This document shows, piece after piece, positions 1 to 7,323 of a stretch of 12,887 bases of DNA. The DNA comes from JANYGM01 sp043764015 (lineage in GTDB: Bacteria > Bacteroidota > Bacteroidia > Cytophagales > Thermonemataceae). Where the stretch lies: NCBI GenBank assembly GCA_043764015.1, contig JAYUKY010000060.1, forward strand, positions 1 to 12,887, read 5' to 3'. The translations under genes and the position numbers were made by a program. The notes under the pieces were generated by a model, which was given only the letters and a program-made list of their open reading frames with translations, ran no database searches and was not told where the DNA came from. The number at the start of each line of letters is the position of its first letter. Position 1 is the first letter of the stretch.

Positions 1-46
1 AAAATAAGTAACAAAAACAAAAGAGAAACACAACAAAAAATACATA

Positions 47-112
47 AGAAGACTCCAAAAAGTGGGGGAATTTTCCCCTAGTCTTCTGAACAGCCTACCC
101 CAAAAGGTGTTC
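47..112. ncRNA. Candidate structured RNA (two adjacent hairpins), strand unresolved
   Basis: This block is conspicuously G/C-rich inside a very A/T-rich spacer. An 8-bp perfect stem, AGAAGACT (47-54) with AGTCTTCT (80-87), encloses a second stem GGGGA (65-69) with TCCCC (74-78); only a 9-nt bulge on the left side separates them. Directly abutting is a second hairpin, GAACA (88-92) with TGTTC (108-112), capped by CC/GG. Read on the minus strand, the first hairpin is followed by a T-rich run (about 30-40), as in an intrinsic terminator, and a TAnnTTTG match lies at 346-353 on that strand. A leftward non-coding RNA ending here is therefore one reading. I do not recognise the family; a bacterial 6S-type RNA is only a guess. 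Confidence 0.3.
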
Positions 113-189
113 GTCTCGTTCGCAAGAAGTTGTGAATGTTGTTCATAAACCAAAAAATTAGTTAAATTAAAGTAAATTGAATAAGAGTT

Positions 190-215
190 CTAGTAATTAA
201 AATTTAAAATACTAG
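190..215. repeat. Imperfect A/T-rich palindrome
   Basis: The ends CTAGTA and TACTAG are perfect inverted repeats, and 11 of 13 position pairs are complementary across the 26 bp. It directly abuts a second palindrome at 216-238. It could be an operator or a weak hairpin; low-complexity A/T sequence makes chance formation plausible. Confidence 0.35.
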
Positions 216-238
216 CAATTATAATTAAATTATAATTG
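216..238. repeat. Perfect 11-bp A/T inverted repeat
   Basis: CAATTATAATT and its exact reverse complement are separated by a single A. It follows the palindrome at 190-215 without a gap. There is no coding potential here. Its role is unknown; the rest of the spacer (239-488) shows nothing else beyond short promoter-like boxes. Confidence 0.4.
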
Positions 239-429
239 AAATACGAGGGAAATTAGGCATTATAGCCCGCTTTTGGTATTTATTACATAAGATAATCAGA
301 GGGATAAGAAAGATTAAATGAGGGGTTTTACAAATTAAACCTAACCAAAACTATATATAAGCTTCAGCATAAAAGTAACTAAAAAAATTTAATTAACAAC
401 TTCTTAACACAAAAATCTCAAAAAAACCT

Positions 430-437
430 TACATTTG
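430..437 (+). promoter_or_regulatory. Bacteroidota -7 box (TACATTTG) upstream of the Crp-family gene
   Basis: TACATTTG matches TAnnTTTG exactly and lies about 50 bp before the start codon at 489. No TTG is found at the usual -33 spacing, so only half of a promoter is supported. Confidence 0.35.
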
Positions 438-488
438 AAGCCATAATTATACCAACTTTTTTGACTTTTTTAGCTAAAATTACTCAAA

Positions 489-995
489 ATGCAACCAACA
501 CAAGACAATCCAAACAAAATAAAAATCATCAATAAAGGACAAATACTTCTAAATAGAGGAGATGTAGCCACTAAAACCTATTTTGTGCGCAAAGGACTAC
601 TAAGAAGTTATACTATTGATGAAAAAGGCAAAGAACATATATTTATGTTTGCACCTGAAGACTGGATAATGACAGATATGGTTTCTCAAATCTACAATAT
701 CCCTTCTGATTTGTATATTGATGCCTTAGAAGAAACAGAAATAGAGTTTTTAGATGAAAATACCTTTGAAAAAATGAATACTACAGAAGTAGAAAGGCTG
801 ATGAAACGTGCTGCGGTTCTTCAAAAAAGGGTACTTTTGTTGATGAGTGCTACCGCAAAGGAAAGATATGAGGATTTTATTAAGACGTACCCCAATATTG
901 TGCAAAGAGTACCGCAAAAAATGATAGCATCTTACTTAGGTATCACGCCAGAGGCATTAAGCAAGATAAGAGGAGAAATTACAAGGAATAAATAA
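489..995 (+). CDS. Crp/Fnr-family transcriptional regulator
   Basis: This is a 168-residue DNA-binding regulator of the Bacteroidota Crp/Fnr type. Residues about 14-93 form a cyclic-nucleotide-binding-like beta roll (GDVATKTYFVRKGLLRSY, then FAPEDW). Residues about 95-130 form the dimerisation helix. Residues about 141-162 form a helix-turn-helix (VPQKMIASYLGITPEALSKI) of the kind typical for this subgroup. No iron-sulfur cysteine cluster is present, so it is not an FNR-type oxygen sensor, and binding of cAMP cannot be claimed. It is slightly shorter than most relatives (about 190 aa), the difference being at the N-terminus. The ATG at 489 is the only good start, with no Shine-Dalgarno as is normal for the phylum. 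It stands alone: the next gene is convergent. Targets cannot be read from the sequence. Confidence 0.88.
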   Translation: MQPTQDNPNKIKIINKGQILLNRGDVATKTYFVRKGLLRSYTIDEKGKEHIFMFAPEDWIMTDMVSQIYNIPSDLYIDALEETEIEFLDENTFEKMNTTEVERLMKRAAVLQKRVLLLMSATAKERYEDFIKTYPNIVQRVPQKMIASYLGITPEALSKIRGEITRNK

Positions 996-1014
996 CTGAT
1001 GTTATAATCACGTC

Positions 1015-1044
1015 ATTATCAAAATTTTGTATTCATTCACAATT
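1015..1044 (+). repeat. Dispersed intergenic repeat, copy A
   Basis: A 30-bp sequence starting ATTATCAAAATTTTG and ending ATTCACAATT. It recurs in inverted orientation at 7988-8018 with one substitution in the first 19 positions and a one-base length difference in the middle. Both copies lie just beyond a stop codon. Confidence 0.6.
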
Positions 1045-1065
1045 CACAATTAAAAATTCACAATT
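1035..1065 (+). repeat. Three copies of ATTCACAATT
   Basis: The decamer occurs at 1035-1044, 1042-1051 (sharing ATT with the first) and 1056-1065. The set fills the space between the convergent Crp-family and transporter genes. A fourth, inverted copy is at 7988-7997. No hairpin terminator was seen between these two genes. Confidence 0.7.
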
Positions 1066-1067
1066 AC

Positions 1068-1944
1068 TTATGCTTCTTTGTACGGTTCTATATGTATAAG
1101 CACGTGTCCTAATTGTGGCAAATCTAAACGGAGTTTATCTTTTAGTAAGTGTGCAAGCTCGTGCCCTTGTTTTACACTAATTTCTGCTGCCACAATAGCG
1201 TGCAAATCTACGTGATACTGCATTCCTGCTTTGCGGATAAAACATTTTTCTGTGCCTAATATGCCTTCTACTCCTTGCGCAATAGCTCTTATCTCTTTTA
1301 TGAGGTCGTCATAAAAATTTTCGTCCATAATCTCTCCTAATGCAGGTCTAAAAATAAGATAGCTATTATAAAGTATAAAAAAAGCGGCAAAAAGTGCTGC
1401 CCAATCATCTGCTGCCTCATAACCTTTACCAAAAAATAAGGCAATACTTATACCAATAAATGCCGCAACAGACGTAATAGCATCACTTCTATGATGCCAA
1501 GCATCTGCTTTCAAAGAACTGCTATTAGTTTGTTTTGCTTTGCGCATCACAAGACGGAAAGACGTTTCTTTCCAAATAATAATAGCTCCTAAAACAATCA
1601 AAGTGTAAGGTTTTGGAAGTTCGTGAGGTGTTTGTATATGTTGTATGCTTTCATAAGCAATAATAGTGGCAGAAATAACCAAAAAACCTACTACCAAAAA
1701 AGTAATAAGTGGTTCTACTCGTCCGTGACCATAAGGGTGGTCTTCATCAGCGGGTTTGCTGGCATACTTTATACCAAAAAGAACAAGAAAAGAGGCAAAA
1801 ATATCAGTTGTAGATTCTATGGCATCAGCTACCAAGGCATAAGAATTGCCAAAATACCCAAAAAAATCCTTTCAAAAGTGCCAAAATAGTATTACTAATG
1901 ATACTAAAATAAGTAGTTTTGATAGCTGTTTGTTCTGGTGTCAT
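1068..1944 (-). pseudogene. Cation diffusion facilitator transporter, frameshifted near the N-terminus
   Basis: An inner-membrane divalent metal exporter of the CDF family (FieF/ZitB-like), exchanging metal for protons. The downstream frame (1835-1068, 255 aa) carries the TM2 metal site ExxxD in ADAIESTTDIFAS, the loop PADEDHPYGHG, the TM5 site HxxxD in WHHRSDA, and the cytoplasmic C-terminal domain. It has no proper start: the upstream part, from an ATG at 1944, begins MTPEQTAIKTTYFSIISN and covers TM1 in another frame. The two join at a homopolymer of seven bases (1860-1866; T7 on the coding strand). Removing one T gives a continuous 291-residue protein of normal family length. As written, translation from the ATG stops after about 39 codons. 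This may be a recent inactivation, a slippery or phase-variable tract, or a sequencing error. A promoter upstream is intact, which favours a functional or very recently broken gene. Confidence 0.85.
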
Positions 1945-1970
1945 TCTTTTTTGAGATAAAGTTATTGCGA

Positions 1971-2003
1971 CAAAACTACCCTTTTTTTATGAAAATACAA
2001 CAA
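1971..2003 (-). promoter_or_regulatory. Promoter of the cation diffusion facilitator gene
   Basis: On the minus strand TAGTTTTG (1978-1971) matches TAnnTTTG. TTG lies 19 nt further upstream (2000-1998), and an alternative TTTG is 22 nt upstream. It sits 27 bp before the ATG at 1944 and faces away from the rimO promoter. Confidence 0.5.
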
Positions 2004-2081
2004 AAATTATTTTTGAATTTAGATAAAAACATTAATAAATTGTATTTTTAATTTCGTGGGTGTTTAGGTAGTTACTATTGT

Positions 2082-2115
2082 TTGTATGAAATCCAATAAA
2101 AAATTAGTATCTTTG
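2082..2115 (+). promoter_or_regulatory. rimO promoter (TTG - 23 nt - TATCTTTG)
   Basis: TATCTTTG at 2108-2115 is an exact TAnnTTTG box, with TTG at 2082-2084. The 23-nt spacing is at the upper end of the range known for Bacteroidota. Transcription would start about 10 nt before the ATG at 2133, leaving a very short leader. Confidence 0.55.
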
Positions 2116-2132
2116 CAAAAAAATAAACTAAG

Positions 2133-3458
2133 ATGAAAACAAAAGGTATAATCAATAATAAAGTCAATATTGTAACGCTTGGCTGCTCCAAAAACTTAGT
2201 AGATTCTGAAGAAATCTATACACAACTCAAAGCAAATAAGATTTCTGTTACTCACGAGTCCAAAAAATCTGATGCAAGTATTGTCGTTATCAATACTTGC
2301 GGTTTTATAGATAATGCTAAACAAGAGTCTATTGATACTATTTTACGCTATGTTGATGCAAAACAAAATGGTTTAGTGGATAAAGTTTATGTAACAGGCT
2401 GTCTTTCACACCGTTATAAAGATGATTTGGAGAAAGAAATTCCTTTGGTTGATGCCTTTTTTGGCACAAACGAACTCCCAAGACTTCTAAAAACCCTCAA
2501 AGCAGACTACAAACACGAGCTTGTAGGAGAACGCCTGCTTACAACGCCTGCGCATTATGCCTACCTCAAAATTGCGGAAGGTTGCGACAGACCTTGCTCA
2601 TTTTGTGCCATTCCGTTGATGAGAGGTACACACATATCTCGCCCAATGGAGCAATTAGTGGAACAAGCTAAAAATTTTGCTAAAAAAGGAACAAAAGAAA
2701 TTATCCTAATTGCACAAGATTTGACCTATTATGGTTTAGATTTGTATAAGAAACGTAATCTTGCAGAACTTCTAGACCGTTTGGCAGACGTTGAAAACAT
2801 TGATTGGATACGCCTACAATATGCTTATCCTGCTGGTTTTCCGCTTGATGTACTTGATGTAATGAAAAACAGAAGCAATATTTGCAATTATTTGGATATG
2901 CCACTACAACACGGCTCTACAAATATGCTCAAATTGATGCGTAGAGGCATTACACGTGAAAAAACGGAACAACTTGTCAATACTATTCGTGATAAAGTGC
3001 CTAATATTGCTATTAGAACCACTTTGATAGCAGGACACCCCAATGAAACTGAAAAAGATTTTGAGGAAATGTATACTTTTGTTGAAAAAATGAAGTTTGA
3101 CAGATTAGGTATTTTTACCTATTCTCACGAAGAAAATACACACTCACATACTTTTGAGGACAATATTCCCGCAGAAACTAAGCAAGAACGTGCAGACGAG
3201 ATTATGGCACTTCAAGAAGGTATTTCTGCAGAACTTAATCAAAAGAAAGTAGGGCAAACTTTTAAGGTTTTGTTTGATAGAAAAGAAGGTGGATATTTTA
3301 TTGGGCGCACAGAACACGACTCTCCAGAGGTTGATAATGAGGTACTTGTACCAATAAAAGCAGAAAATAAAGAGGCTATTTATATTGCAAAAGGTGAGTT
3401 TGCCAACGTGAAAATAAATAGTGCAACGGAATTTGATTTGTTTGGTGAACTCGTATAA
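2133..3458 (+). CDS. rimO: Ribosomal protein S12 methylthiotransferase RimO
   Basis: A radical SAM enzyme that adds a methylthio group to the conserved aspartate of ribosomal protein S12. The 441 residues match the usual RimO length. The N-terminal UPF0004 domain supplies the second iron-sulfur cluster through C18 (TLGCSKN), C56 (NTCGFID) and C90 (VTGCLSHRY). The radical SAM motif CDRPCSFC gives C151, C155 and C158. A C-terminal TRAM domain (about 375-441) binds RNA or the substrate. TLGCSKN together with ILIAQDLTYYG and PLQHG separates it from the tRNA enzyme MiaB. It is transcribed from its own promoter, divergent from the transporter gene. A complex palindrome follows the stop. Confidence 0.95.
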   Translation: MKTKGIINNKVNIVTLGCSKNLVDSEEIYTQLKANKISVTHESKKSDASIVVINTCGFIDNAKQESIDTILRYVDAKQNGLVDKVYVTGCLSHRYKDDLEKEIPLVDAFFGTNELPRLLKTLKADYKHELVGERLLTTPAHYAYLKIAEGCDRPCSFCAIPLMRGTHISRPMEQLVEQAKNFAKKGTKEIILIAQDLTYYGLDLYKKRNLAELLDRLADVENIDWIRLQYAYPAGFPLDVLDVMKNRSNICNYLDMPLQHGSTNMLKLMRRGITREKTEQLVNTIRDKVPNIAIRTTLIAGHPNETEKDFEEMYTFVEKMKFDRLGIFTYSHEENTHSHTFEDNIPAETKQERADEIMALQEGISAELNQKKVGQTFKVLFDRKEGGYFIGRTEHDSPEVDNEVLVPIKAENKEAIYIAKGEFANVKINSATEFDLFGELV

Positions 3459-3470
3459 ATTTATTTTTAA

Positions 3471-3583
3471 CTGTCGCTTGCCTCTAGGCAAGTGACGACT
3501 ATCAAAAAGGCTTCTAGCCTTTACATATAACAACGGCAAGATGCCGTTATTATAGTCGTCACTTAGCTGGAGCTAAGCGACAG
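3471..3583. repeat. 113-bp nested palindromic element with four covarying hairpins
   Basis: Two 52-bp arms (3471-3522 and 3532-3583) flank a 9-bp centre and are inverted copies of each other. The outer 32 bp match at 27 positions, including perfect repeats of 9 bp (CTGTCGCTT with AAGCGACAG) and 13 bp (3490-3502 with 3552-3564). Each arm also folds locally into two hairpins: stems at 3478-3482/3487-3491, 3506-3512/3516-3522, 3532-3538/3542-3548 and 3563-3568/3571-3576. Where the arms differ inside a stem, both partners changed together (four such pairs). This points to selection on, or copying of, the folded form. It lies 12 bp after rimO and is followed by a T6 run (3586-3591), so it may also terminate rimO transcription. 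It has no coding capacity; a REP/MITE-like mobile element is inferred. Confidence 0.75.
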
Positions 3584-3591
3584 AAGTTTTT

Positions 3592-3624
3592 TAAGATAAT
3601 TCTAAGATAATTCTAATAAATTTC
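3592..3624 (+). repeat. Tandem 11-bp repeat just upstream of menA
   Basis: TAAGATAATTC is repeated exactly at 3592-3602 and 3603-3613, and a degenerate third unit (TAATAAATTTC) fills 3614-3624. The array ends two bases before the menA ATG, so it forms the menA translation-initiation region. Confidence 0.6.
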
Positions 3625-3626
3625 TA

Positions 3627-4526
3627 ATGAAAGATTGGCTTTCTGCGTTTAGGTTGCGTTCTTTGCCACTTGCGCTGACTTGTATTTTAATGGGTAGTTT
3701 TTTGGCACAAGCAAAAGGGCTTTTCCGTATTGAAATAACGCTTTTAGGTATTCTTACGGCTGCTTTACTACAAATTTTGTCTAATCTTGCTAATGATTAT
3801 GGAGATGCTATAAGTGGCGTAGATAGTCCGCAACGTGTAGGACCGCAACGAGCCGTACAAGCAGGAAAAATAACCGCTAATGCTATGAAAAACGCTATTT
3901 TTGTGTTTTCTGGTTTGTCTTTTTTGTCAGGAATAAGTTTGTTGTTGGTGGCTTTTTGGAAGAGTGAAAATCTTTTGCAAAACTTCATAATTTTCTTAGG
4001 AATAGGCATTTTGGCTATTTTGGCGGCTATTTTCTATACAAATGGCAAAAAACCTTATGGTTATGTTGGTTTGGGAGATATTGCGGTGCTTATTTTCTTT
4101 GGTTGGGTGGGCGTGATGGGGATTTTTTTCTTGCATACAGGCACTTTTGAGCTACTTTTTATGCTTCCAGCTACGAGTTGTGGGCTTTTTGCAGTGGCAG
4201 TTTTGAATGTTAATAATATCCGTGATATTCCTTCTGATGCGCTTGCAGGCAAAAACTCTATTCCTGTGCGTTTGGGGCGCAAAAATGCAGTTTTTTATCA
4301 TTGGAGTTTGCTCGTAGGCGGACTTGTGTGTACGTTTGTGTACGTAGGTATTACTTTTCATTCATTTTGGCAATTATTATTTTTAATTTCTGTGCCTTTG
4401 ATGTTTGTCAATGCAATAGCAGTAAAAAATAAAACGCTTGCGAGTGATTTAGACCCTTATCTCAAACAAATGGCAATTTCTGCCTTAGTTTTTACGCTTA
4501 CTTTTGGTTTGGGAATGATTTTATAG
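3627..4526 (+). CDS. menA: 1,4-dihydroxy-2-naphthoate polyprenyltransferase MenA
   Basis: An integral membrane prenyltransferase of the UbiA superfamily. It attaches the polyprenyl tail to 1,4-dihydroxy-2-naphthoate, giving demethylmenaquinone, the penultimate step of menaquinone synthesis. The 299 residues are of normal length, with about eight or nine hydrophobic helices. The first Asp-rich motif is at 53-66 (NLANDYGDAISGVD), which binds Mg2+ and the prenyl diphosphate. The second is at 195-204 (NNIRDIPSD), followed by GKNSIPVRLGR, which is characteristic of MenA rather than UbiA. No clear TAnnTTTG promoter lies between rimO and this gene, so read-through from rimO past the palindromic element is possible. 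Confidence 0.93.
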   Translation: MKDWLSAFRLRSLPLALTCILMGSFLAQAKGLFRIEITLLGILTAALLQILSNLANDYGDAISGVDSPQRVGPQRAVQAGKITANAMKNAIFVFSGLSFLSGISLLLVAFWKSENLLQNFIIFLGIGILAILAAIFYTNGKKPYGYVGLGDIAVLIFFGWVGVMGIFFLHTGTFELLFMLPATSCGLFAVAVLNVNNIRDIPSDALAGKNSIPVRLGRKNAVFYHWSLLVGGLVCTFVYVGITFHSFWQLLFLISVPLMFVNAIAVKNKTLASDLDPYLKQMAISALVFTLTFGLGMIL

Positions 4527-4573
4527 CTACTAAAAAAACTGCCATTTTGTCCGTTTTTACTATGAAAATTGCG

Positions 4574-4590
4574 TTGGCATACCTATTGCT
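4574..4590 (+). promoter_or_regulatory. Sigma-54-like promoter before lon
   Basis: TTGGCATACCTATTGCT has GG at 4576-4577 and GC at 4588-4589, exactly 10 nt apart, and keeps the TTGGCA and TTGC cores of the -24/-12 consensus. The predicted transcription start would be about 30 bp before the lon ATG. No TAnnTTTG box was found in the same spacer. No enhancer-binding protein gene is in the window. Confidence 0.4.
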
Positions 4591-4631
4591 TATGTAGGTT
4601 GAAATAATTATACAGGAATTATCTATCTAAA

Positions 4632-7256
4632 ATGAAAAAAAAGAAACAAAATCAAAATCAGCCACCTAACCAACCAAATAATAACCTTCCTAATTTGCCT
4701 GATTTTGCAGAATATTTAGCCTCCCTTTCAGAAAATGCAACACCACAGAACTTAGATGAATTAGCCATTTTGACAGCGTCTAATACTGTTTTGATGCCTG
4801 GCGTTGTTGCTTCTATTAGTTTGCGCAACAAAAAATCTATCAAAATTATCAAAAAAGCACACAAAGACAATCAATGGATTGGTGTGCTTGCAGAACAATC
4901 TGGTGAAGCTGGTTTGCTTGCTGGCGTGAATACTGTCAAAGAAAAAGCAACAGAAGAAGATTTTTTAAATGATGATTTTCTGAATATGAATGATGATTTA
5001 GAAGAGAATACTGAAAATAATTCAAAAGATAAATCAGACAAATCAGATAAAAAAGCAAAAAATCCTGACACAGAAAAACTCTATAAAATAGGCACAGTAG
5101 CCCAAATTATAAAGATTGTTGAACTTCCAGACGGTGATACTGGCGTTATTGTGAAAGGACAAATGCGCTTTTTGGCTAAAAAGTTTACTCAAAACAACAA
5201 AAATACTACACAGGCTAAAACTTTGCTTTTAGATGAAAGCCTAGATTTTGATGACAAACACGAAAAAGGGCTGATAAAGTCGCTCAGAGATATGGCTACT
5301 CGTGTTATTTCGCTTAATCCAGATATTCCACAAGAGGCACAAAACGCTATCAACAACATAGAAGATGCTAGTTTTTTGGTATATTTTTTGGGAGCAAATA
5401 CCTATGCAAGCCTTGTTGAAAAACAAGAATTATTGGAATTAAATAGCGTTTCTGAACGTGCAACACTACTTTTGAAGTATATGATGCGTGAGGTGGAATT
5501 GCTTACAATGAAAAAAGATATTCACGACAAAGTACACAAAGACCTTGACGAGCATCAAAGAGAGTATTTTTTGAAGCAACAAATGAAGGTTTTGCAAGAA
5601 GAATTAGGTTACGACTCTGGTACAATGGACGTAGAAGCCCTGCGTGAGCGTGGAACTAAGAAAAAATGGAACGAAAAAACTCAAAAAGCATTCACAAAAG
5701 AACTTGCTCGTTTTCAGCGCACTAATCCTAATTCTCCTGAACACGCCAACGGACTGAATTACTTAGAATTGATGTTAGAACTGCCTTGGAATGAATATTC
5801 TGTGGACAATCTTGACCTCAAAAATGCTAGAAAAATCCTTGATGAAGACCATTTTGGACTTGAAAAAATCAAGGAAAGAATACTAGAATATTTAGCGGTT
5901 TTAAAACTCAAAAACAACCTTAAAGCTCCTATTTTGTGCTTTTACGGACCTCCTGGCGTGGGTAAAACTTCACTTGGAAAGTCTATTGCAAAAGCATTGG
6001 GTAGAGAGTATGTCAGAATGTCACTTGGTGGCTTACACGACGAAGCAGAAATAAGAGGACACCGCAAAACCTACATTGGTGCAATGCCAGGGCGTATTAT
6101 TCATAATATCAAAAAAGTAGGAACGTCAAATCCTGTGTTTATTTTAGATGAATTGGACAAAATTACTTCTAATAATTTTAGAGGCGACCCTGCTGCGGCA
6201 CTTTTGGAAGTCCTTGACCCTGAACAAAATAACGCTTTTTCTGATAATTATTTAGAAACTGATTTTGATTTGTCAAAAGTCCTTTTTATTGCCACTACAA
6301 ACTCACTAGACAATATTCACCCTGCCCTGCGTGACCGTATGGAAATTATTGAAGTATCTGGCTATACTGTTGAGGAAAAAGTACAAATTGCTAAAACGCA
6401 TCTTATAAATAAGCAAAAAGAAGAAAACGGCTTGAAAATAAGTGATATGACTTTTAAAGATGATGCCATTGTGCGCATTATTGAGGGTTATACACGAGAG
6501 TCTGGCGTGAGAAATTTGGAGCGTACCATTGGAAGTGTGGTGAGAAAAATAGCTAAATCTGTGGCAATAGGCGAGAAATATCAGAAAATAGTTGATGCTA
6601 AAACAGTTATTGGGCTTTTGGGAGCAGAGATGTTTGATAAGGAAATTTATGAAAATAATGCCCTTGCAGGCATTGTAACGGGTCTTGCGTGGACTTCTGT
6701 GGGCGGAGAAATACTTTTTGTAGAGGCAAATATCAGCAGAGGAAAAGGGAAATTAACGCTTTCTGGGCAACTAGGAGATGTTATGAAAGAATCAGCAGTA
6801 GCGGCACTTTCCTACATAAAAACGCAAGCAAAAGCTTTGAAACTAGATTATAGGGTTTTTGATAATTTTGATTTGCATATACACGTGCCTGCGGGTGCTG
6901 TGCCAAAAGATGGTCCTTCTGCTGGAATTACTATGCTTACGGCTATTGCGTCCATTTTTACGCAAAGAAAAGTTAAAGATAAATTAGCTATGACAGGTGA
7001 GATAACACTTCACGGAAAAGTTCTTCCTGTGGGAGGTTTGAAGGAAAAAATATTGGCTGCAAAACGTGCAGGCATCAATGAAATTATACTTTCTGAAAAA
7101 AACAAGAAAGATATTCAAGAAATACCGCAAAAATATTTAGAAAATATGCAATTTCATTACGTTGCAATGGCGCAAGATGTACTAAAAATTGCTTTACTTT
7201 CTGAAAAAATAGCTAATCCAATGGATTTGAGCATTATTGAAGAGAAAATAAAATAA
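4632..7256 (+). CDS. lon: ATP-dependent endopeptidase Lon
   Basis: A cytoplasmic hexameric AAA+ protease that degrades misfolded and short-lived regulatory proteins. There are 874 residues. After a Gln/Asn/Pro-rich tail (1-24) comes the substrate-binding LAN domain (about 45-290), then a coiled coil near 290-335. The AAA+ module has Walker A GPPGVGKT (439-446), Walker B ILDELD (near 504-509) and an arginine-finger region (ALRDRME). The Lon-type Ser-Lys protease domain has PKDGPSAG with Ser763 and GGLKEK with Lys806, the 43-residue spacing seen in E. coli Lon. The odd part is an Asp/Glu/Lys/Ser/Asn-rich insertion at about 110-148 within the LAN domain, where relatives have a short loop before LYKIGTVA. 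It is predicted to be disordered. The gene is monocistronic, with a sigma-54-like site upstream and a strong terminator downstream. Confidence 0.97.
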   Translation: MKKKKQNQNQPPNQPNNNLPNLPDFAEYLASLSENATPQNLDELAILTASNTVLMPGVVASISLRNKKSIKIIKKAHKDNQWIGVLAEQSGEAGLLAGVNTVKEKATEEDFLNDDFLNMNDDLEENTENNSKDKSDKSDKKAKNPDTEKLYKIGTVAQIIKIVELPDGDTGVIVKGQMRFLAKKFTQNNKNTTQAKTLLLDESLDFDDKHEKGLIKSLRDMATRVISLNPDIPQEAQNAINNIEDASFLVYFLGANTYASLVEKQELLELNSVSERATLLLKYMMREVELLTMKKDIHDKVHKDLDEHQREYFLKQQMKVLQEELGYDSGTMDVEALRERGTKKKWNEKTQKAFTKELARFQRTNPNSPEHANGLNYLELMLELPWNEYSVDNLDLKNARKILDEDHFGLEKIKERILEYLAVLKLKNNLKAPILCFYGPPGVGKTSLGKSIAKALGREYVRMSLGGLHDEAEIRGHRKTYIGAMPGRIIHNIKKVGTSNPVFILDELDKITSNNFRGDPAAALLEVLDPEQNNAFSDNYLETDFDLSKVLFIATTNSLDNIHPALRDRMEIIEVSGYTVEEKVQIAKTHLINKQKEENGLKISDMTFKDDAIVRIIEGYTRESGVRNLERTIGSVVRKIAKSVAIGEKYQKIVDAKTVIGLLGAEMFDKEIYENNALAGIVTGLAWTSVGGEILFVEANISRGKGKLTLSGQLGDVMKESAVAALSYIKTQAKALKLDYRVFDNFDLHIHVPAGAVPKDGPSAGITMLTAIASIFTQRKVKDKLAMTGEITLHGKVLPVGGLKEKILAAKRAGINEIILSEKNKKDIQEIPQKYLENMQFHYVAMAQDVLKIALLSEKIANPMDLSIIEEKIK

Positions 7257-7294
7257 ATTTTAGTGATTTGTAAGAAAAATATTACATAAAGCAT

Positions 7295-7323
7295 AAAAAA
7301 ACACAAACAGTTTGTGTTTTTTT
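7295..7323 (+). terminator. lon terminator
   Basis: A 13-bp perfect stem, with A7 CACAAA on the left and TTTGTG T7 on the right, closes on a CAG loop and ends in a T7 run, 38 bp after the lon stop. Confidence 0.85.

Noticed and set aside
1623..1889. 88-codon plus-strand open frame opposite the transporter gene
   Set aside because: It is antisense to the conserved CDF membrane domain and its product resembles nothing known.
3471..3583. Reading the palindromic element as a tRNA or a CRISPR fragment
   Set aside because: There is no CCA end, T-loop or anticodon arm pattern, and no regularly spaced direct repeats; the symmetry is inverted.
2701..5426. Several open frames of 60-130 codons on the minus strand inside rimO, menA and lon
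   Set aside because: They lie opposite strongly supported genes, have no recognisable motifs or starts, and have the Cys/Phe/Asn/Ser-rich composition of shadow frames. The one at 3144-3539 also crosses the palindromic element.
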